Source: RHKX01 sp035695265 (GTDB taxonomy: Bacteria > Actinomycetota > Thermoleophilia > Solirubrobacterales > 70-9). Taken from it: 8,110 nucleotides of DNA. The notes beneath the pieces are model-generated. The model saw nothing but the letters and a program-made list of their open reading frames with translations. It had not been told where the DNA came from and searched no databases. The first letter of the stretch is position 1. Every line of letters starts with the position of its first letter. The translations under genes were made by a program, and so were the position numbers. This document shows, in pieces, positions 1-6,628 of this stretch. The DNA lies in contig DASSEM010000227.1 in assembly GCA_035695265.1 (NCBI GenBank), forward strand, positions 1 through 8,110. The letters run 5' to 3'.

Positions 1-1389
1 CGGGGCCGGCGCCGGCGGCGTGACCGGCGATGGGGTCGGCTCGGTCGGCGGCGGATCGATCGGGGCGGCGCCGGTGTCCGGGTCGCTGGTCGGAGTGCCG
101 ACGGCGACCTCGTCCTCGTCGGTCGTCGTCACGGTGGCCTCGCCGTCGACCGGCACGGGCTTCTCCGCGACCTCGGGGACGACCGCGGGCTCGGAGGCCG
201 CCGGCTCCGTGTCGGGCTGGGACGGGTTGGCCGGAGGCGCCGGCTCGCCGCGATCGTCGGCTCGGTCGCGGCTCAGGGAGGCGGCGTCCTCGAACGGCGG
301 CGTGGGGTCGGTTGCGAGCGCCGGATGGGAGGTCTCCTCGGGGGACGTGACCTCCGCGGCCGGCGGCTGCGGGGTCGCGCTCTCGCCGCCACCGTTGTTC
401 ATGTTGCGAACCTCGACGGCGCCCGCGGTGAGGATCGCCGCGGTGGCGAATCCGGCCGCGGCCTTGGCGCCGACGGCGCCGCCGAGCAGGCTGATCCCGC
501 CGAGCCCGCCGGAAGCGGCGCCGGCGGAGCCGACCGCGCCTGCTCCGGATCCGACCGCGCCGGAGCCGGCGGCGCCCGAGCCGAAGAGCTTGGCGAGGAT
601 TCCGCCCTTGAACAGCGCCACGAGCCCGACCGGGAAGAGGGCGGCCATCGCCTTGCGGTCGGAGCGAAGCTGGTCGCGGAAGGCGTCACAGCCCTCGCAG
701 CCGCGGACGTGCTTGCGGGCCGGGCCTTCGAGCTTCGAGAGTCCCTCGGCCGCCTCGGCGAGGCTGACCTGGACCTCGCCGCAGGTCAGCATCCTGGCCT
801 GGCCGGACTCGGCGAGGCCGATCCGGGCGCGGACGAGCAGCGACTTCACGGACGGCACGGTCGTCTGCATCGCCTGGGCGATCTCCTCGTAGGAGAGTTG
901 GTCGACCTCGCGTAGGAGCAGCGCCGTCCGCTGGGTCTCGGGAAGCGTCTCGACATCGGCGAGGAGCTGCCGCAGGTCCTCGCGCATCTGCACGTGCTCG
1001 GCGGTCGTGGTGCCGTTGCCGTGCGGGAGCACGTCCATCGAGTCCTGCCCCTCCGGCACCGGGCGCCGCATGTGGTTGAGGCAGCGATTGCGGGCGATCC
1101 GGTACAGCCACGGCCGCACGTTGATCTTGCGGTCGTCGCGGAGCATCGCGGCGTGGGCGTTGGTGAAGACCTCCTGGAGGACGTCCTCGGCGTCCTGGCG
1201 GCTCTTCAGCATCGACTGGCAGAAGCCGAGCAGGCGGCCGTTGTAGCGGTTGAAGAGCGCCTCGAAGGCGCCGTCGTGACCGGCCCGGATCAGCGCGACG
1301 AGGCGCTCGTCGGACTCGAGCCGGAGCAGCGGCGAGCGCCGAGCGAGAAACCCGCGTGCGGGAGCGCGTGTGAGTGCGGAAGCTTCCAA
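1..1389 (-). CDS. ECF-type RNA polymerase sigma factor with fused zinc-finger (anti-sigma-like) and membrane tail, 3' partial
   Basis: The first 463 codons are visible and no stop is reached at the left edge. Sigma region 2 lies at about residues 27-110, with DAEDVLQEVFTNA (66-78) and WLYRIARNRCLNHMRR (94-109). Sigma region 4 lies at about 136-195, with LPETQRTALLLREVDQLSYE and an HTH ending VPSVKSLLVRAR. A ZAS-like zinc motif follows: Cys203, then His227-x3-Cys231-x2-Cys234. After that come a hydrophobic stretch (about 248-268), a Gly/Ser/Ala linker (270-298), a probable membrane helix (about 299-325) and a Pro/Glu/Thr-rich tail from about 333. Known: ZAS domains in separate anti-sigma factors bind ECF sigmas and respond to signals; some actinobacterial ECF groups carry such extensions in cis. 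Inferred: a membrane-tethered, self-inhibited sigma with the tail outside the cell. There is no ATG before residue 60. I chose TTG at 1389 because of the upstream AAGGAGG; GTG at 1416 and TTG at 1413 are in-frame alternatives. Family call is firm; the mechanism is inference. Confidence 0.9.
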   Translation of the reverse strand, partial: MEASALTRAPARGFLARRSPLLRLESDERLVALIRAGHDGAFEALFNRYNGRLLGFCQSMLKSRQDAEDVLQEVFTNAHAAMLRDDRKINVRPWLYRIARNRCLNHMRRPVPEGQDSMDVLPHGNGTTTAEHVQMREDLRQLLADVETLPETQRTALLLREVDQLSYEEIAQAMQTTVPSVKSLLVRARIGLAESGQARMLTCGEVQVSLAEAAEGLSKLEGPARKHVRGCEGCDAFRDQLRSDRKAMAALFPVGLVALFKGGILAKLFGSGAAGSGAVGSGAGAVGSAGAASGGLGGISLLGGAVGAKAAAGFATAAILTAGAVEVRNMNNGGGESATPQPPAAEVTSPEETSHPALATDPTPPFEDAASLSRDRADDRGEPAPPANPSQPDTEPAASEPAVVPEVAEKPVPVDGEATVTTTDEDEVAVGTPTSDPDTGAAPIDPPPTEPTPSPVTPPAPAP

Positions 1390-1400
1390 GACGAGGACGT

Positions 1401-1407
1401 CCTCCTT
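1401..1407 (-). promoter_or_regulatory. Shine-Dalgarno of the sigma-factor gene
   Basis: Reading the minus strand, AAGGAGG ends 11 bases before the TTG codon at 1389. It is the only strong anti-16S match seen before any gene in this window. The spacer is slightly long, but no better start codon lies in range. A TAnnnT hexamer, TACCGT (1420-1415 on the minus strand), sits just upstream and could be its -10 box. I see no convincing -35. Confidence 0.45.
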
Positions 1408-1495
1408 GAACAACACGGTAGGGCGGGAAAGTTGCGCCAACCTAAATTTCCCCGGACGGAGCACAGATCGGTGCGGATAGCCTTCGAGGACCGCT

Positions 1496-1580
1496 GCCGG
1501 GGTGGCGGAACTGGCGATACGCGGTCGGCTTAAACCCGGCTGCCCGAGAGGGCTTGAGGGTTCGAATCCCTCCCCCGGCA
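1496..1580 (+). tRNA. tRNA-Leu (anticodon UAA)
   Basis: A complete class II tRNA folds by eye. The acceptor stem is GCCGGGG (1496-1502) with CCCCGGC (1573-1579), and the discriminator is A1580. The D stem is GCG/CGC (1505-1507/1520-1522). The anticodon stem is GTCGG/CCGGC around the loop CTTAAAC, giving anticodon TAA at 1531-1533. The long variable arm is GCCC-GAGA-GGGC (1542-1553), typical of Leu/Ser/Tyr tRNAs. The T arm is GAGGG-TTCGAAT-CCCTC (1556-1572). The 3' CCA is not encoded (ctg follows). This tRNA reads the Leu codons UUA and probably UUG, which are very rare in high-GC actinobacteria; the Streptomyces counterpart is bldA. A TAGCCT hexamer at 1478-1483 could be its -10 box, but no -35 is clear. 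Confidence 0.97.
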
Positions 1581-1645
1581 CTGGATGCGCGAGGGCGCGC
1601 GGTTGCGGCCGTGGTGACGCGGGTCGGCCCGGCCGCGCTTCGCGC

Positions 1646-1651
1646 TAACTT
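1646..1651 (+). promoter_or_regulatory. possible -10 box for a leaderless trehalase transcript
   Basis: TAACTT fits TAnnnT and lies 8 bases before the ATG at 1660, so transcription would begin at or next to the start codon. No Shine-Dalgarno precedes that ATG and no good -35 is visible. This is the main reason for preferring 1660 over the internal ATGs. Confidence 0.3.
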
Positions 1652-1659
1652 CGTTCCCG

Positions 1660-3684
<2,025 letters not shown>

Positions 3685-3690
3685 ATAACT

Positions 3691-3727
3691 CCGGCGGAAT
3701 GCTCCGCTTCGCGTCCGCTTCCGCCGG
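3691..3727 (+). terminator. hairpin just after the trehalase stop, probable terminator
   Basis: Perfect 9-base arms CCGGCGGAA (3691-3699) and TTCCGCCGG (3719-3727) begin 6 bases after the TAG. A smaller competing hairpin, GCGGA-atgc-TCCGC (3694-3707), lies inside. No T-run follows, as is common for high-GC actinobacterial terminators. TCCGCTTC occurs twice inside at an 11-base period. Confidence 0.5.
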
Positions 3728-3895
3728 CCCGGTGGTGTGGCTACGGCGGGGCTTAGATCACGGCGCCTCCTCGGGCCTCGCCCTGAGGGGTCGCCGGAAG
3801 CAGTGCGCCGCCTATCGGTGGGTTGGGTGCTTCTTGTCGCTGGAGTCTCCGTCTGCTGGTGGGCGGGGCGGAGTTTTCGGCCGGGAGAGGTTTGC

Positions 3896-3915
3896 CCGGG
3901 GTAACAGATCCCCGG
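3896..3915. repeat. inverted repeat, 6-base arms
   Basis: CCGGGG (3896-3901) and CCCCGG (3910-3915) are separated by 8 bases. Short alone, but it opens the palindrome cluster. Confidence 0.5.
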
Positions 3916-3923
3916 TTGGCAGT

Positions 3924-3935
3924 GGTGGCGCCACC
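3924..3935. repeat. 12-base perfect palindrome
   Basis: GGTGGCGCCACC reads identically on both strands. It touches the left arm of the long inverted repeat that follows, sharing its last two bases. It would suit a dimeric protein site or form part of an RNA fold. Confidence 0.55.
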
Positions 3936-3980
3936 CGTGGGCGCGAAACGTTGCACCATGCGTCGTTTCTCGCCCACGGG
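3934..3980. repeat. long inverted repeat, 17-base arms
   Basis: CCCGTGGGCGCGAAACG (3934-3950) pairs with CGTTTCTCGCCCACGGG (3964-3980) with one mismatch (C3944 against T3970) and a 13-base loop. This is the strongest hairpin in the window. It is not followed by a T-run on either strand and lies about 250 bases from either flanking stop, so it is a poor fit for an ordinary terminator. Confidence 0.8.
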
Positions 3981-3990
3981 CCTGCGTGAA

Positions 3991-4001
3991 CGGACGGTCC
4001 G
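3991..4001. repeat. 11-base palindrome
   Basis: CGGAC-G-GTCCG, a perfect odd-length dyad midway between the two larger inverted repeats. Confidence 0.45.
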
Positions 4002-4019
4002 CAGATCAGCGGCCTCCGG

Positions 4020-4058
4020 GCGGGCTGAAACCTTCACTTCCGGCCGGTTTCGTCCCGC
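4020..4058. repeat. second inverted repeat with GAAAC/GTTTC arms
   Basis: GCGGGCTGAAACC (4020-4032) pairs with GGTTTCGTCCCGC (4046-4058), with 2 mismatches in 13. Like the repeat at 3934-3980, it has GAAAC and GTTTC exactly 15 bases apart. The two centres are 82 bases apart. Confidence 0.65.
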
Positions 4059-4200
4059 TCGGCAAGCACCGACGCCGATCCGATCATCGAGAGGCTGATT
4101 CGTCCGGCTCTACCGAACAAATCGACCACTCAGTAGGACCGGCCCTCAAAGCGGGACTTCCGGGCCCTCGGTTTGTCTCCCTCCCAGCCGTGACCCACTC

Positions 4201-4247
4201 CCGCCCGCGCTGCCGGCCATCGGCGTGAGCCCACGCCCAGCGGGCGG
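4201..4247 (-). terminator. nested stem-loop after the minus-strand membrane-protein gene
   Basis: CCGCCCGC (4201-4208) pairs with GCGGGCGG (4240-4247), continuing into TG/CA after a small bulge. Inside it is a second hairpin, GGCGTG (4222-4227) with CACGCC (4232-4237) and a 4-base loop. It begins 14 bases past the stop codon of the gene ending at 4262. There is no T-run. Position and strength suggest a terminator. Confidence 0.45.
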
Positions 4248-4261
4248 CTCGGCGCCACGCG

Positions 4262-4924
4262 CTACTTCACTTCTACTTGCGGGCGGAAGCTCGCGCTCAG
4301 CAGCTCCGCGTCGGCGGCGAGGCGCGGCGGGGCGCCGGCGCCGACCGAGGTCGCCAGGTAGTAGCGGTAGGGCCCGGCGGCGCGGAGGGTCACCCGGTAG
4401 GGACCGGCGATGCCACCGTCGACCGGCACCTCCGCCTCGAGCACCGCGATCGAGGTCTCCGGCGTCGGGCCGTCGACGCGGTCGGTGATGCGGGCGTCCT
4501 CGCCGATCCCCTCGAGCCCGGCAAGCGACTGATCGACGAAGTCGTCGAAGTCGAGCTTGGGGTCGCGATCGACCCATAACGTCGCCTCGCCGAGTCCGTC
4601 GTCGGAGACCGCCGCGAAGCTCGCCCCCTCGGGCGGCTTGGTCCGCTGCCACGAATCGGGCAGCGCGATCGAGAACCCCTCCTCCTCGACGAACTGCGGG
4701 TCGCTGATCACCGACGGCGGCTCCGACTGGGCGGCCGGCGGCGCCGGTGCGGACTCCTTCTCGCCGCCGCCGAGCGCGACGAGGAGGACCGCGGCGACGA
4801 CCACGACGCCGCCGGCGAGGGGCAGCCCCCAGCGACGGCTGCGCAGCACGTCGAAGCCGTCGGCGATCCGCAGCCAGAGCCCTTCGGCGGCGAAGCTGAT
4901 CCGGTCCCAGAGGTCGGAGATCAC
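4262..4924 (-). CDS. single-pass membrane protein with a DUF1795/Mog1-PsbP-like extracytoplasmic domain
   Basis: 220 residues from GTG at 4924. Residues 1-32 are a charged, amphipathic N-terminus. Residues 33-51 form a membrane helix, preceded by RSRR (28-31), so the C-terminus is probably outside. Residues 54-75 are an Ala/Pro-rich linker. The rest is a compact domain starting with EEEGFSIALPDSWQRTKPP, a pattern like the opening strand of Mog1/PsbP-type folds (DUF1795, LpqN-like). There is no lipobox Cys. Function unknown; the fold call is by motif only. It is divergent from the adenylate cyclase, so a shared regulatory region is likely. Only a weak GGAA precedes the start. Residue 116 is encoded by TTA (complement of 4577-4579), the sole TTA I found in the predicted genes here. 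The same frame stays open far upstream, but that stretch is antisense to the cyclase and not coding. Confidence 0.8.
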   Translation of the reverse strand: MISDLWDRISFAAEGLWLRIADGFDVLRSRRWGLPLAGGVVVVAAVLLVALGGGEKESAPAPPAAQSEPPSVISDPQFVEEEGFSIALPDSWQRTKPPEGASFAAVSDDGLGEATLWVDRDPKLDFDDFVDQSLAGLEGIGEDARITDRVDGPTPETSIAVLEAEVPVDGGIAGPYRVTLRAAGPYRYYLATSVGAGAPPRLAADAELLSASFRPQVEVK

Positions 4925-5032
4925 GGTTGCATGGTTCCGGAAACGGGCCCGGAGCCTTTCCAAACACGGGGATTCGTGGCAGCGGCCGCCCGCGGTCTCG
5001 GCACCGAACGCCCGCGATCGTGTCCGCTGAGC

Positions 5033-5038
5033 GACAAT
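5033..5038 (+). promoter_or_regulatory. possible -10 box for a leaderless cyclase transcript
   Basis: GACAAT lies 6 bases before the GTG at 5045, the spacing expected if transcription starts at the start codon. No clear -35. It supports the GTG over the upstream ATG at 4931. Confidence 0.3.
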
Positions 5039-5044
5039 CAAGCC

Positions 5045-6628
5045 GTGCTCCTGGCGCCCTTCCAGTGGCTCTACGAAAAGCTCGGACCTCGCTACCCGAG
5101 CGTCTTCGTGTCGCTCGAGCTGCAGGCGGGGTTCCTCGTCACCGCCGGCACCGTGGTGCTGCTCGCCGCCTACTACAACGCCACCTTCGACGACTTCCTG
5201 AAGCTCCTCGTCGTCGCGATGGCGCTGACCGCGGGAGCCCTCGCCTGGGGCTACGTCCGGATCCGGCCGGTGCTGGTGCCGATCCGCGCCTGGATCAACG
5301 GGGTGCGCGACGAGGCGGCGACGGCGCGCGCCTGGACGGCCGCGGTCGGGCTGCCCCTGACCCTCGTCCGACGGGGCCTCACCTATCCGATCATCGGCGT
5401 CGTCCTGCCCTCGTGCGTGACCGCGGTGATCGTCCTCGACCTCTCCTGGCTCGACTTCTTCCCGCTGCTCTTCGCCGGCATCGTCGCCGCCGGCTACGGC
5501 GCGATCCTCCACCACCTCACGGTCGAGTCCGGCATGCGGCCGATCCTGATCGACATCAACCGCTCCGCCTCGCCGCGGATCGAGACCGATGTGCCGGCGC
5601 TCTCGCTGCGCTGGCGGCTGCTGACGGCGCTGCCGATGATCAACGTGATCACCGGATTCGTCGTCGCCGCGATCGCCGGCGCCGACAGCCTCGGCGTCTC
5701 GATCCTGATCGTGATCGGGGTCGCGACGACGATCTCGCTCGAGCTCACGATCCTGCTCTCGCGCTCGGTCCTCGGGCCGCTCGCGGATCTCAAGCGGGCG
5801 ACGGATGCCGTCGCCGAGGGCAATCTCGACGTCGCCGTGCCGATCACGACCGCGGACGAGATCGGCGAGCTTGCGGCCTCGTTCAACCAGATGGTCGAGG
5901 GCCTGCGCGAGCGCGAGCGGATCCGGCAGGCGTTCGGCGTCTACCTCGATCGGGAGGTCGCCGAGCACATCCTCAGCGAGGGGTTCAGCGAGGGCGGCGA
6001 GCTGATCGAGATCTCGATCCTCTTCTGCGACGTCAAGGACTTCACGGCCTTCGCCGAGTCGGCCGAGCCGGAGGAGGTCGTAGCCTGCCTGAACGCGCTG
6101 TTCGAGGTCGTGGTGCCGGTGATCGCTTCCACCGGCGGCCACGTCGACAAGTTCGAGGGCGACGGGCTGATGGCGGTCTTCGGTGCGCCGGAGCGGGTTG
6201 CCGACCACGCCGATCGCGCCCTCCGGGCGGCGCTCGAGATCGACCGGCTCGTCAACGAGGAGGGCCGGGGCGGTGGCTTCCGGGTCGGGATCGGCGTCAA
6301 CACCGGCGAGGTCGTCGCGGGCTCGATCGGCGGCGGCGGCAGGCTCAACTTCAGCGTGATCGGCGATCCGGTCAACGTCGCCGCCCGGGTCGAGGCCGCC
6401 ACCCGCGAGACCGGCGACGCGCTGCTCGTCACCGCGGCGACCCGCGACCGGCTCCGGGGCGGGTTCGAGCTCGAGTCCCGCGGCGAATACGACATGAAGG
6501 GGATCGAGCGCCCGGTCCGCCTGTACGCGCCGCCGCGGGAGCGGGACCGCCGCCGTTCGCCCGACCCGATCGACGCGGTGCGCTCGGTGTACGCTCGCGT
6601 CCGTGGCGGCGACCGGACAGAAGGCTGA
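5045..6628 (+). CDS. membrane class III adenylate cyclase (six TM helices, HAMP, cyclase domain)
   Basis: 527 residues; makes cAMP from ATP at the inner face of the membrane. Six hydrophobic segments lie at about 28-44, 52-70, 113-131, 138-155, 192-211 and 217-238. A HAMP linker follows (about 239-292: LGPLADLKRATDAVAEGNL, then DEIGELAASFNQM), then a short charged helix and the cyclase domain (about 322-500). Metal aspartates are Asp329 (FCDVKDFT) and Asp373 (KFEGDGLMAVFGAP). The adenine-selecting pair Lys369 and Asp441 (VIGDPVNVAARVE) is present, as are Asn444 and Arg448 for transition-state binding, so adenylate rather than guanylate cyclase is expected and it should be active. The layout matches the mycobacterial Rv1318c-Rv1320c/Rv3645 cyclases. 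Start: ATG at 4931 is in frame, but it would add 38 non-conserved residues and leave 6 bases to the divergent gene, so GTG at 5045 is preferred. The 3' end overlaps the IlvG-like gene by 26 bases. Confidence 0.93.
   Translation: MLLAPFQWLYEKLGPRYPSVFVSLELQAGFLVTAGTVVLLAAYYNATFDDFLKLLVVAMALTAGALAWGYVRIRPVLVPIRAWINGVRDEAATARAWTAAVGLPLTLVRRGLTYPIIGVVLPSCVTAVIVLDLSWLDFFPLLFAGIVAAGYGAILHHLTVESGMRPILIDINRSASPRIETDVPALSLRWRLLTALPMINVITGFVVAAIAGADSLGVSILIVIGVATTISLELTILLSRSVLGPLADLKRATDAVAEGNLDVAVPITTADEIGELAASFNQMVEGLRERERIRQAFGVYLDREVAEHILSEGFSEGGELIEISILFCDVKDFTAFAESAEPEEVVACLNALFEVVVPVIASTGGHVDKFEGDGLMAVFGAPERVADHADRALRAALEIDRLVNEEGRGGGFRVGIGVNTGEVVAGSIGGGGRLNFSVIGDPVNVAARVEAATRETGDALLVTAATRDRLRGGFELESRGEYDMKGIERPVRLYAPPRERDRRRSPDPIDAVRSVYARVRGGDRTEG
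6590..6595 (+). promoter_or_regulatory. possible internal -10 box before the IlvG-like gene
   Basis: TACGCT, preceded by TG, lies 7 bases before the GTG at 6603, inside the end of the cyclase gene. It could give a separate leaderless transcript. No -35 is evident, and the hexamer is also coding sequence, so chance is a real alternative. Confidence 0.2.

Larger units (their letters stand above)
3685..4261. other. 577-base intergenic region between convergent genes; no convincing gene
   Basis: The trehalase gene ends at its left and the minus-strand membrane-protein gene ends at its right, so it is not a promoter region for either. Several short frames are open here on both strands, but none has a recognisable product, a good ribosome site or the codon bias of its neighbours. 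What it does hold is secondary structure: terminator-like hairpins at both ends and a run of dyad symmetries from about 3896 to 4058. It could be a structured RNA, a protein-binding region, or the remains of a repeat element. I could not match it to RNase P, tmRNA, SRP RNA or a known riboswitch. Confidence 0.6.

Noticed and set aside
20..915. Plus-strand open frames opposite the sigma-factor tail.
   Set aside because: Ser/Gly/Pro-rich translations with no domain; the minus-strand frame carries continuous sigma-2, sigma-4 and zinc motifs.
1432..1483. Possible sigma-70-type promoter for the tRNA gene (TTGCGC and TAGCCT).
   Set aside because: The two hexamers are about 40 bases apart, far beyond the usual 16-18; only the TAGCCT position is plausible, so I did not list a promoter.
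1581..1659. GC-rich short repeats after the tRNA (GCGCG..GCGCGC; CGCG-CTT-CGCG) as a possible terminator.
   Set aside because: Stems are only 4 bases and expected by chance in sequence this G/C-rich.
3788..3836. CCGGAAGCAG followed by GGGTGCTTC, reminiscent of the conserved core of SRP RNA.
   Set aside because: The GGAA and CAGG parts of the domain IV core are missing and I could not draw the matching helix.
3699..4228. Short open frames of 80-96 residues in the convergent gap, on both strands.
   Set aside because: They overlap each other across the palindromes, lack ribosome sites and show no domain or the strong third-position bias of the neighbouring genes. A small gene cannot be fully excluded.
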